From contig CAWJMN010000001.1 in NCBI GenBank assembly GCA_963844055.1, positions 2,976,001 to 3,040,000 on the forward strand: a DNA stretch of 64,000 bases. Direction: 5' to 3'. This DNA is from CAWJMN01 sp963844055. Its GTDB lineage: Bacteria > Planctomycetota > Planctomycetia > Pirellulales > Pirellulaceae. Shown here piece after piece: positions 42,719-51,434 of this stretch (position 1 is the stretch's first letter; every line of letters starts with the position of its first letter). The position numbers and the translations under genes were made by a program. The notes beneath the pieces are model-generated. The model did not search any database. It was not told where the DNA came from and saw only the letters and a list, made by a program, of their open reading frames with translations.

Positions 42719-45292
42719 CTACTTCTTGAGGATCTCAAACAGGTTGCTTTGCTGATCGGTCCAACGGACCTTTTGCTCAAATAGTGGCCCTGGGTTAGGC
42801 TCTCGGCCTGCCTTGACGCTCCAGTTCTCTTGAAAGGGCTGGTTGCGAGTTAGCAGCACCCATTCCGAACTGGTGTCTCCTTGATCGCCATGGTCATCAT
42901 CATGGATCAGCGTGATCGGATATTCAAACTCCTCCGCCAGTGACGCCACCACCGGCTTTAGATCGATGAACCGGTTAGAAATATGAATCGCAATGATTCC
43001 CGTACTCTTTCCATCATCCCCCTTCGCCATGTGATGCTCGTAGATCTTCATTGCCTCTACAGTAAGCAGATGCGCAGGGATGGCATCGCCACTAAAGGCA
43101 TCGAGCACCAACACATCAAGCTCTAAACCACGAGGCAACTGCTTGGCCTCACGTTCCATGCTGATACGCGCATCACCGAGCACGATATCCACCAATGCGC
43201 CACGATCACGAGCGCGACTGACAAACGTGAAGGTGCTATTGCTTCCCGATTCGGATAAGGCGATTACTTTGGGATCAATGTCGTAGAAGCGGTACTCATC
43301 CCCAAAGCGGGCATGGGCCGCCATGGTCCCGGTTCCTAGCCCCACCACCGCCACACGAATCGGGCGATTATTCTCTCGGGGAAACTGCTGAACCGATAAT
43401 CCGGCACCCGACGTTTCCGCATAGTAGGTCGTGGGTTCATCGATACGGCTCGGGGTCACATACTGAAACCCATGCAAGATCCGCCCATGATACAAAGCAC
43501 GCCCGGTTTTCACGTTTGTTTGCGAAGGATCAGCTGGGTCAACACCGTAAACATCCTTCACCGAGATCGAACCAAAAAAGTTACGGGCTCGCAGGATCTC
43601 GTTTTCAATGGGCCTGGCCGCCACCGTGGAATAGACCAGGGCCGAGCCAATAATGGCCGCACCCACCAGAAAAACTCCCTTCACCGGGCCAAGCTTACGG
43701 GCTTCGAGATCCCTTTGTGCCAGCACATTCCAAGCCAGGATAAAACCACAGACAATCCCCAAAGGTAGTTCAAACGAATAGAGGAAAAACAGGGGACTGA
43801 TCAGCCCCACGGTAATACCACCAAGTGCACCACCCAGAGAAATCAGCATGTAGAACATCGTTAGATGATTTGCTGATGGCTTGGTCTTTACCAGTTCGCC
43901 GTGACACAACATGCAAACCAAGAACAGCATGCCAAAATAAAACAGAGCCTGGGCGTACATGCTGTCGGAAAAATCGCCGATACGAAACTCCAGCTTCCAC
44001 TTGGGAATCTTGTCTTTATCGACCGCCTTCACTCTACGTGCGGACCACCTGAGGGCATCATCAACGGAGGCCAACGCTCCATCGACAATCGTCGACATTC
44101 CAACCGGAAACTTCCGATAAACTCGCTCCGTCTTTTTTTCTTCGGCGGATTCCTTCTCGGCAGCCTCTCCCGGCTGCTGCTTCACGGCAACATCACGCCC
44201 CGTGAATGGGATGTTGACGCCCTTTAACGGAGTCTGAAACCACATGAATGTTCTGTCGATCTCTGGCGCTCGCTCCATCACTACCAGCAATGCGATCGTC
44301 AGAAAGCCCATGGTTCCATAGAACCGTCGAGAGTACCAGCGTGGACTATCAAAACTGATGATGAATGAAAGCAAATACAGGCTAAGAGGAACGACCCACA
44401 AAAAAGGGATCACAGCAATGTCTTGGCAAACGTGGTTCGTCACCGCCAATAGCATCAGCGATGCAAGCGCCGCCAGCGCCACCCACATGGCCCCCTGAAA
44501 TACGCTTGGTGATGCACCAGAATCCATCGTCTCAGCCACATTTTCCGCTGAACGATCCGCCTTACTGGCTTCTTCGGTGGCTGGCAATTTCCAAATAGCC
44601 CCGCCAAGCACCATCCCCAAAACCACAAACAGCACAAAGCAGGCTGACCATCCATAACCTTGCTGGGCCACTGTCATCCATGGCTCAAACACAAACGGAT
44701 AGCTAAGCAGCGCTCCCAGTGAACCAATATTCGACAAGGCATACAGCCGAAACGGGGACCTGCCAGGGTAGATCATCGAAAACCAAGCTTGCACAAGCGG
44801 CCCAGTCGACGACAGCAGCAAGTACGGAATACCCACCTTGCATGCCAGCAATACCAAAATCTGGAGCACCGGACTATTAGCACCGTCAGGCTTCCAGTAT
44901 TCGCCCGGATTGATAGGCAGCGTCAGCAGCCCAAGTACCAGTAAAATTGCATGGACCGAGCCTTGCTTACTAGCTGGCAGGTAATGACTGATCGCGTGAG
45001 CATAGGCATAGCCCCCCAACAACAAGACCTGAAAGAACAACATGCAGGTTGTCCAGACGGCCGGCGTACCTCCAAACCAGGGCAAGATCGTCTTGCTAAT
45101 GATGGGCTGCACTTGAAACAACAGGAACGCACTCACAAAGATCGTTAGTGCGGACCAAATTGCTAAAAATGGACCACGCGAGGGCGTGTCAGAAGGTGCA
45201 GTAGACAAAAGCAAACTCCCGGACGGCAAGCCAGAGGGGGCAACGGCATCGGCATTTACGGATTGCCGACCTATTGCGGATTGTAACGACAT
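42719..45292 (-). CDS. Membrane protein with C-terminal spermidine synthase-like domain
   Basis: The protein (857 residues from the ATG 45292) has an N-terminal multi-helix membrane region beginning FLAIWSALTIFVSAFLLFQ and including FGGTPAVWTTCMLFF, and a charged loop in the middle. The C-terminal half is a spermidine synthase-like SAM-binding Rossmann domain with VVGLGTGTMAAHA at about residue 650 and VLDAFSGDAIPAHLL. Such fused proteins are common, but their reaction is unproven, and a true polyamine role is not implied. Starts at 45319 or 45412 would add N-terminal residues with no obvious value. It is divergent only weakly separated from other genes and follows the YdeP-type gene by about 200 bases. 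Confidence 0.82.
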   Translation of the reverse strand: MSLQSAIGRQSVNADAVAPSGLPSGSLLLSTAPSDTPSRGPFLAIWSALTIFVSAFLLFQVQPIISKTILPWFGGTPAVWTTCMLFFQVLLLGGYAYAHAISHYLPASKQGSVHAILLVLGLLTLPINPGEYWKPDGANSPVLQILVLLACKVGIPYLLLSSTGPLVQAWFSMIYPGRSPFRLYALSNIGSLGALLSYPFVFEPWMTVAQQGYGWSACFVLFVVLGMVLGGAIWKLPATEEASKADRSAENVAETMDSGASPSVFQGAMWVALAALASLMLLAVTNHVCQDIAVIPFLWVVPLSLYLLSFIISFDSPRWYSRRFYGTMGFLTIALLVVMERAPEIDRTFMWFQTPLKGVNIPFTGRDVAVKQQPGEAAEKESAEEKKTERVYRKFPVGMSTIVDGALASVDDALRWSARRVKAVDKDKIPKWKLEFRIGDFSDSMYAQALFYFGMLFLVCMLCHGELVKTKPSANHLTMFYMLISLGGALGGITVGLISPLFFLYSFELPLGIVCGFILAWNVLAQRDLEARKLGPVKGVFLVGAAIIGSALVYSTVAARPIENEILRARNFFGSISVKDVYGVDPADPSQTNVKTGRALYHGRILHGFQYVTPSRIDEPTTYYAETSGAGLSVQQFPRENNRPIRVAVVGLGTGTMAAHARFGDEYRFYDIDPKVIALSESGSNSTFTFVSRARDRGALVDIVLGDARISMEREAKQLPRGLELDVLVLDAFSGDAIPAHLLTVEAMKIYEHHMAKGDDGKSTGIIAIHISNRFIDLKPVVASLAEEFEYPITLIHDDDHGDQGDTSSEWVLLTRNQPFQENWSVKAGREPNPGPLFEQKVRWTDQQSNLFEILKK

Positions 45293-45495
45293 TGCCGGGG
45301 ACTTAGGACACCGGTTCATTCCGTACCGGTCAGTTTCCGCAGCAAATGCTGGCACACGCTGGGCTTGGGCCACCCGCAACCGGAGTTTATCGACCTCACT
45401 ACGGCCGAGCATTCACTGCAATTCGGCCCTGCCACTCGCTCGACAGGCCGAATATCCCCGCTTGGCCGTTGCAGCCCGCTACATCGCTTCGCCCG

Positions 45496-47676
45496 TTACA
45501 TCGGCTCGATCGTCACGATTACGCACTTGAAGGCCGGTGTCTTGGACTGCGGATCAGAGGTTCGTGGCACCAAGACGTTGGCCTCGGGGTAGTACATCAT
45601 CGCATTTCCCGATCGAATCTCAGGAAACGCTCGTGCCAGAATCTTTTGCATCGTTCCGGTGGAACTTTTCACTACCACCAGTTGGTCATGTTTCAGGCCG
45701 CGTGCGGCCAAATCGTCGGGATGCAGCAGGATGATGTCTCGCCGGTCTTGGCCACGATAAAGGTCTTCGTTCTCGTACACCACCGTATTGAACTGTCCTT
45801 CGCTGCGGACCGTCATCAGGCGCAGTTCGCCACCATTTCCAGCAAGCGCCGGCAATCTGTGCGTATGCAAAATCGCCTTGCCCGACGGCGTTGGAAACTT
45901 CGGCGTATGGAACGTCCGGCCAGGAATCTGAAACTCTTGCTTCGTTTGATCCACCGTCGCCAGGGACTCCAAACCTGGAATCACCTTGGCAATGCTGGCT
46001 CGAATATTGCGAGTCTGCTTCATCTCGTCCCAGTTCAAAGGTGACCGGCCCGCCAATACCTGCTCAGCCAATTGGCAAATGATCTCGACTTCACCAAGTG
46101 GTCCCTCATGGCGTCGCTTGCCACCATCGCTAATACGAACATAGTTGAACATCGACTCTTGCGTGGTTGGCTGCGATTCTTCATCGCGCGCTAGCACAGG
46201 CAAAATGATCGTTTCATCGGCCAGACCATGAGCATGTCCCGTGTTCAAGGTCGTATTCAAATAGACCAAAGTCTCAAGCTTGCCTAACGAGTCTGCCGCG
46301 TACGTTGCATCCGGATTCGAACCATAGAGGTTTCCCCCCAGACAAAACCCAAACTTCAGCGACTTGTTATAGGCACCATCCATGCAAGCCATTGTGTCCA
46401 GGCCTGCTTCGGTTGGCAGCTTTACAGCAAACTCTTTCTCCAGTCGCTCGAGCACCACATCCTTCAACTTGGGAGTAACTCCCATCGTGCCAATTCCTTG
46501 AACATTGGAATGTCCGCGAATTGGCATCAGGCCCGCCCCTTCACACCCGACCATTGCACGCAGCATCGCCAAGTTGGCAATGGCTTGCACGTTTTCTACA
46601 CCATGTGCATGGTGAGTAATGCCCATCGTCCAGGCAAATACAACCTTCTTTGAAGAAGCATAAGTCCTGGCCATCTCATCAATTTCTTGCTGAGTGCATC
46701 CCGACTTGGCCAAGATCTCTTCCCAAGGAGTCTCGCGCAGCATCCGCAAATACGCTTCGGAGTTCTCACAGTGTTGCGAAAGAAACGTTAGGTCGGCCGC
46801 ATCCACTTCCAAAATTCGCTTCGCAATACCTGTTAACAGTGCCAAATCGCCGCCGATATGCGGCTGCACATATTGCGTGGCAATCTTGCTTCCAAAAATC
46901 ATGCTCGTCACCGAGCTTGGAATCCGAAAGTTGATCAGTCCCAATTCTTGCACCGGGTTGATCACGATGACCTTGCCACCTCGATTTCGCAAATGCATCA
47001 GCGTGGTCATCAATCGCGGATGATTGCTGGCCGGGTTGCCACCAATCAAAAAAACGAGGTCCGACTTTTCGACATCTTCCAGCGTGACCGTTGCTGTCCC
47101 GGTTCCCACCGAAGTCTGCAGCCCAACACCACTGGCCTGATGGCAGTAGTAGCTACAGTTGTTGACATTATTGGTCCCGTAAATCCGCGCAAAAAGTTGC
47201 AGCAAAAATCCCGCTTCGTTCGAACTGCGCCCGCTGAAGTACCAAAAGGTTTCCTGCGGCGACAGTTTCTTCAGCTTGTCCGCAATCTTGGCTAGTGCAG
47301 ACTCCCACGAAAGTGGCTCGTAATAATCTTTCCCCTTGCGATAGATCACTGGCTGTACCAGTCGGCCGCAAGTCTCTAGATCGAGTGGAGAGAACTTTTG
47401 CAATTGCGCCAGGGAGTAAGTGCTCCAAAAATCGGGCTTGATGCCCCCTTGCATGTCGGCGGCCATCGCCTGCAACGATTTCTTGCAGACCTCGGGAAAA
47501 TGTCCCGCTTCGTTGACCATGCCACCTTTTTGGCCCCCCATCCCCAGGGCGCACGTCTTGCAGGCATTCTTGGTCCGCATGGCAGACCACATCTTCCACA
47601 GTCCGCCAACCTCGCGCGCCTTTTTGAGGGTGTAAAGAATCGCCCGAAATCCGCCGCCACTAGATGGTTTACGCAT
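45496..47676 (-). CDS. FdhF/YdeP-family molybdopterin oxidoreductase
   Basis: This 726-residue molybdopterin-guanine-dinucleotide enzyme belongs to the FdhF/YdeP group. It has the N-terminal CKTCALGMGGQKGGM cysteine segment, PLSWESALAKIADKL, the cofactor-binding NNCSYYCHQASGVGL and LIGGNPASNHPR, and AGLMPIRGHSNVQG. The C-terminal cap domain includes LHPDDLAARGLKHDQLVVV. The YdeP group's substrate is unsettled. The ATG at 47676 has GGAAG about eight bases upstream and is better than the ATG at 47700. No accessory FdhD or other partner is nearby. Confidence 0.92.
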   Translation of the reverse strand: MRKPSSGGGFRAILYTLKKAREVGGLWKMWSAMRTKNACKTCALGMGGQKGGMVNEAGHFPEVCKKSLQAMAADMQGGIKPDFWSTYSLAQLQKFSPLDLETCGRLVQPVIYRKGKDYYEPLSWESALAKIADKLKKLSPQETFWYFSGRSSNEAGFLLQLFARIYGTNNVNNCSYYCHQASGVGLQTSVGTGTATVTLEDVEKSDLVFLIGGNPASNHPRLMTTLMHLRNRGGKVIVINPVQELGLINFRIPSSVTSMIFGSKIATQYVQPHIGGDLALLTGIAKRILEVDAADLTFLSQHCENSEAYLRMLRETPWEEILAKSGCTQQEIDEMARTYASSKKVVFAWTMGITHHAHGVENVQAIANLAMLRAMVGCEGAGLMPIRGHSNVQGIGTMGVTPKLKDVVLERLEKEFAVKLPTEAGLDTMACMDGAYNKSLKFGFCLGGNLYGSNPDATYAADSLGKLETLVYLNTTLNTGHAHGLADETIILPVLARDEESQPTTQESMFNYVRISDGGKRRHEGPLGEVEIICQLAEQVLAGRSPLNWDEMKQTRNIRASIAKVIPGLESLATVDQTKQEFQIPGRTFHTPKFPTPSGKAILHTHRLPALAGNGGELRLMTVRSEGQFNTVVYENEDLYRGQDRRDIILLHPDDLAARGLKHDQLVVVKSSTGTMQKILARAFPEIRSGNAMMYYPEANVLVPRTSDPQSKTPAFKCVIVTIEPM

Positions 47677-47816
47677 GACTGACACTTCCGCCCGGATCAT
47701 GATGCAAACGCTCGGCCAGGCCCATTGGCAGCACCGAGCTACGTATGCACCATAATACCATTTGCCCCGGAAAAGTGCTGCTCACGCCCATTCAGGCGGC
47801 GAAACGGCGGAAATGT

Positions 47817-48917
47817 CTACCGGGACTGGCTGATTTCTTCCGTGGGGGCCGGAATGCGCGCCATAATCGGCATTTGTCGAGTCTGCCCATGGCCGGTTAA
47901 TGTTCGATAAGCACTTCGCATTTGAAGGAACGTATCGGCAGCTTGCACCATGCGATCCGAGTTGGAAAGCGATTCCCAGTCCACCGAAGCGGCCTCGGCC
48001 ATCGTTCCAAAAACAACCGCTCGCATGGCCGCTTTTGATGTGTCGCGGTCATTCTTCGGAGGCTGGAACAAGTCCGACAGCCGCCCCGTATTGCCCGCCG
48101 CATAGGCATGGTTGTTTCGTGGCCGTTCTTGCAACTGAACGCGACGCAGGTTTGCCTCCGCCTGCAGAAGTTGCATCCCAGCGCTACGTGCCTTCAAGTT
48201 CCCTTCTTCATAGAGAGAGACCAAAAACTCTTCTTCGCCACAGGTCACCGTCTGATCAAGCGAATGGACAACGCCACGTAACTTGCCCGTCGCTTGGCAA
48301 CGGACACGTACAAAATCCGCTTGCCATGCGGCTGGCACTCGCAAGATCATTGCAAACGAGCGTTCCCCTTCCAAAGGATTCCGGTCACCCGCCTTCAACT
48401 TGAAGAAGACACCAGTGCTGCGGTCAATCTTGCCACTGGCCGTCACGGATTCAAGCGGCGGCAGCATCTCGGCCTGCAAGTGCGAGTATTTATGTTCGGT
48501 AAAACCGCTGTCGTTCACATTTCCTAGCAGAAGCTCGTACTGACCGAGAAAATTGACATTCAACTTCGCCGTCGACTCTTCTTGCTTTTCATAGGCGATA
48601 TTGGTTGCGAAGGGGCTTTCGATTTGCGTCTTGGGCAAATAGTCCACCACAACGGCTACACGCTGGGGAAGCTCAACCTGAAACAGATACTGTTGCAAGT
48701 CACGTTCATCGCCACTTAGTAGCAAAGAACTGATTGTGAACTTCGCCTCAATCAGTCGCTCTTGCGGATACTGACGCGTGAAGGCGACCGTCGTCACGTC
48801 AGTGCAGGCAATCATCAGCGGCACATCAAATTTAATGCGCGGCTGCCCGGCCCAAACTTCCGTCCCCGACAACAACCCCAACCAAATCGCAGATAACATG
48901 ATCCATCGCGCGTTCAT
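47817..48917 (-). CDS. Secreted protein of unknown function
   Basis: The 366-residue protein has a signal peptide (IMLSAIWLGLLSGTEVWAGQ). The mature part is beta-rich and shows no recognisable catalytic motif; segments include KFTISSLLLSGDERDLQQY, VAVVVDYLPKTQ and CGEEEFLVSLYEEGNLKARS. The C-terminal 100 residues are Arg/Ala-rich. I do not recognise the family. The ATG at 48917 has AGGAG nine bases upstream. It is transcribed leftward and stands 303 bases downstream of mtnC. Confidence 0.75.
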   Translation of the reverse strand: MNARWIMLSAIWLGLLSGTEVWAGQPRIKFDVPLMIACTDVTTVAFTRQYPQERLIEAKFTISSLLLSGDERDLQQYLFQVELPQRVAVVVDYLPKTQIESPFATNIAYEKQEESTAKLNVNFLGQYELLLGNVNDSGFTEHKYSHLQAEMLPPLESVTASGKIDRSTGVFFKLKAGDRNPLEGERSFAMILRVPAAWQADFVRVRCQATGKLRGVVHSLDQTVTCGEEEFLVSLYEEGNLKARSAGMQLLQAEANLRRVQLQERPRNNHAYAAGNTGRLSDLFQPPKNDRDTSKAAMRAVVFGTMAEAASVDWESLSNSDRMVQAADTFLQMRSAYRTLTGHGQTRQMPIMARIPAPTEEISQSR

Positions 48918-49220
48918 ACCAGCGGCTCCTACTTGGCAAAAACACTAGTCGTGTTGCCCATGCCATTCGTAGGCCAGCTGTCCCTTGCAAGGAAAGAAAT
49001 TGGCTTCGCTTCCTCATCCAAGGAGGCGTCAGCCTAAGCAAGAGAGTCTTCGATCATGAAGTGAAGGGCACCCCATCGCGTTTGCTTTGGGGTCTCTCAA
49101 TCTTACGTGAGCGGTCAAGAGCTGGTTCAGTCCAGATTTTTAAACGATGCCAATCGCCCTAGGCCTTTGGCTTTCGCTAGCGTCACATCCAAACCGCTGA
49201 GCACCCGCGTGTCGTAATAT
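48918..49220. other. Intergenic region downstream of mtnC
   Basis: This carries no gene. A short hairpin, ACCCCA with TGGGGT near 49068-49093, could end the methionine salvage transcript, but without a U-tract. The promoter of the secreted-protein gene is expected here. Confidence 0.4.
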
Positions 49221-49967
49221 CTAGCCGACGAGTTCAATTTCCGCCAGCGAGTGGATAATCGGGTGCGCGGGCGTTCCCACCAGGGGTGGATTTCCCGGAC
49301 GCATCGTCAAAGCGGTCTTCATCCCTGCCGCCGCAGCCGCGTCTAGCTCTGCCACCAAATCGCTCACAAACAGGATTTCGCTCGCCAGCATTCCCATCGC
49401 TTCGGCAATCCGCTGATAGCTGCCCGCTTCGCGTTTATTGCCGATCGTCGTGTCAAAGTGGCCACGAAACTCGCTTAGCAAATTCCCAAACTGGGTATGA
49501 CCAAAGAACAGCAACTGCGCTTTGATGCTTCCAGAAGAATAGACCCGCACATCCTTGCCCGCCGCATTCCACGCCTGGAGGGCAGGGGGGACATCGGCAA
49601 ACACATCGGCCTGCAACTCTCCCGATGCAAAGCCCGCTTCCCAAATCAAACCTTGGAGAGCCTTCAGCCCCGTCGCCTTCACATCGCTATCCATCAGGCG
49701 ATGAATCTCTTGGATGACAAGCGATTGCGAGGCCGTTACATCGTCCGCAGCGACACCTGATGCTCGCTGCCAAGAGGCAAAGTCCGCGTGACAAGCATCT
49801 TTAGCGATCTGGTCACACACCTCTTTTACATCGGTGGAATTCCAGTTCGATTGCAAATAAGCATTCAGTTCCCGCCTCACGAACGGAAACATGACTTGAT
49901 GCACAAATGCAATCGAAGAGGTCGTCCCTTCGATATCTACCACAATGGCCCGGCCAGCAAATTGCAT
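49221..49967 (-). CDS. mtnC: Acireductone synthase (enolase-phosphatase E1)
   Basis: This bifunctional methionine-salvage enzyme enolises and dephosphorylates 2,3-diketo-5-methylthiopentyl-1-phosphate to acireductone. The 248-residue HAD-superfamily protein begins with VVDIEGTTSSIAFV (nucleophile Asp11), has VYSSGSIKAQLLFFGH and ends with the ILFVSDLVAELDAAAAAGM motif. The start ATG 49967 overlaps the mtnD stop as TAATG, so translation is coupled. It is the last gene of the mtnB-mtnD-mtnC set. Confidence 0.95.
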   Translation of the reverse strand: MQFAGRAIVVDIEGTTSSIAFVHQVMFPFVRRELNAYLQSNWNSTDVKEVCDQIAKDACHADFASWQRASGVAADDVTASQSLVIQEIHRLMDSDVKATGLKALQGLIWEAGFASGELQADVFADVPPALQAWNAAGKDVRVYSSGSIKAQLLFFGHTQFGNLLSEFRGHFDTTIGNKREAGSYQRIAEAMGMLASEILFVSDLVAELDAAAAAGMKTALTMRPGNPPLVGTPAHPIIHSLAEIELVG

Positions 49968-50542
49968 TACAGCTTCACCGCTGATGGAAGGCCGGTTGGC
50001 TTGATGTAAGCAGGTCCCATGCAAAGGGGAGTGTAGCTCTCGTGCACACCTTGTTCGACATAGTGAGGAGCCCAGCCCCCCATATCCTGAAACAGTCGGA
50101 TGCAGCGGATTTGGCGATCATTGCACAGGTCAAACCAGTGCTGCGTTCCTGCAGGAACATTAATTAGGTCACCCGCCTCGACTTGAACAGCAAAGACCTT
50201 CCCTTGGGAATGGATGTGGAACACGCCCGATCCCTTCACGGTGAAGCGAACTTCATCTTCGGTGTGGGTGTGCTCTTTGCTGAACTTTGCCAGCATGGCA
50301 TCCAAGTTTGGTGTTGCTTCAGTCACGTTGATAACGTCGGCAGTCACAAAGCCACCACGGGCCTTTAAGCGATCCACTTCTGGAGCGTAGGCTGCCAAAA
50401 TTTCTTCGCTGGTGGCGTCGCCACTAATGCGACCTTCGACGGGCCACTTCTCGTACCAAATCCCGTGCGGAGCAAGGTAAGCTGCCATTTCCGCAACATC
50501 TGTTATTTCACGATTCTCGTCTTGGATACGAATACGGGCCAT
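49967..50542 (-). CDS. mtnD: Acireductone dioxygenase
   Basis: This cupin metalloenzyme oxidises acireductone to the keto acid of methionine and formate (iron form), or off-pathway products (nickel form). The 191-residue protein shows the ligands HTHTEDEVRF (His91, His93, Glu97) and AGTQHWF (His135). The N-terminal MARIRIQDE is typical. GGGGAG lies eight bases before the ATG at 50542. It lies 127 bases downstream of mtnB and overlaps mtnC. Confidence 0.96.
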   Translation of the reverse strand: MARIRIQDENREITDVAEMAAYLAPHGIWYEKWPVEGRISGDATSEEILAAYAPEVDRLKARGGFVTADVINVTEATPNLDAMLAKFSKEHTHTEDEVRFTVKGSGVFHIHSQGKVFAVQVEAGDLINVPAGTQHWFDLCNDRQIRCIRLFQDMGGWAPHYVEQGVHESYTPLCMGPAYIKPTGLPSAVKL

Positions 50543-50669
50543 TGCAGGAACTCCCCACGGGAACTCAAAGGACGTTGCTTTTCATCACAAGAACCACGGC
50601 CACTGCCGCAGATTCTTCCCTCAGTGTATCGAAAACACCGGGAGAAATACATTGCCCGTCGAGGGCAAA

Positions 50670-51329
50670 TTAAAGCGAGTTCAGCATCAACCGGCGGGCG
50701 GTGACCTCGAATAAGAATTCGAAAATCTCAATCTGGCGCCGGGCCTCTTCGAGATCTTTCCCCCAGGTGTAAAGACCATGGCGGCGAATCAGATAGCCAT
50801 GCTTCAGCGGCTTTTTCGGGTCAGCAAAAGCGGCCGAAACTAGCCTGGCTAGGCTTGGAATATCCTGCGTGTTCTCAAAAATCGGCACCCACTGCGTATG
50901 CTCGTGGGTGGTCACCCCCTCCAGTCCCTTGAGCATCTCATAACCCGAGATCTCAAAGCCACCGGACGAGAAAAAATGGTCCGAAAGCAGCGTTCCCCAG
51001 ACGGAATGCGTATGCAAAATAGCACCTACGCCGGGCTGCTGTGCGGCCACAACATGCAGCAGCGTTTCTGCCGAAGACTTTGGCTGGCCGGGTGAAGTCC
51101 CCTTACCATCCACGCCCACGCGAACAAAATCTTCGCGCGATAGCCGTCCCTTATCTTTTCCACTCGCCGTAATCAACAATTCCAGCGGGCTTGAGTTGAG
51201 CACCACACTGTAATTGCTGCTGGTGCCAACCGACCAACCACGACTCCAAAGCATTTGCCCCACTTCGCGAAGCGCGTCAACTTGTGGCTGCAATTCTGCA
51301 AGAACGGAAGGAGTCGTTGGACTAGTCAC
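50670..51329 (-). CDS. mtnB: Methylthioribulose-1-phosphate dehydratase
   Basis: This class II aldolase-fold zinc enzyme dehydrates methylthioribulose 1-phosphate in methionine salvage. The 219-residue protein has NYSVVL, TASGKDKGRLS, AETLLHVVA with the catalytic Glu88, and HTHSVWGTLL with zinc ligands His106 and His108; a later His is in IRRHGLYTWG. The start is GTG at 51329 and lacks a good ribosome-binding site. It begins 105 bases after the stop of the SurA/PpiD-like gene on the same strand. mtnA, mtnK or mtnN are not in this window. Confidence 0.93.
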   Translation of the reverse strand: MTSPTTPSVLAELQPQVDALREVGQMLWSRGWSVGTSSNYSVVLNSSPLELLITASGKDKGRLSREDFVRVGVDGKGTSPGQPKSSAETLLHVVAAQQPGVGAILHTHSVWGTLLSDHFFSSGGFEISGYEMLKGLEGVTTHEHTQWVPIFENTQDIPSLARLVSAAFADPKKPLKHGYLIRRHGLYTWGKDLEEARRQIEIFEFLFEVTARRLMLNSL

Positions 51330-51434
51330 AGCAGGTCATTACTCGACAGAAAGGGAGATGCGCACAAACAGAATCTACCAGCAAAGCAGGCGGCCACCCA
51401 TGCAGATGGCCACCTAAAAACCGTTGCAAAGCAA

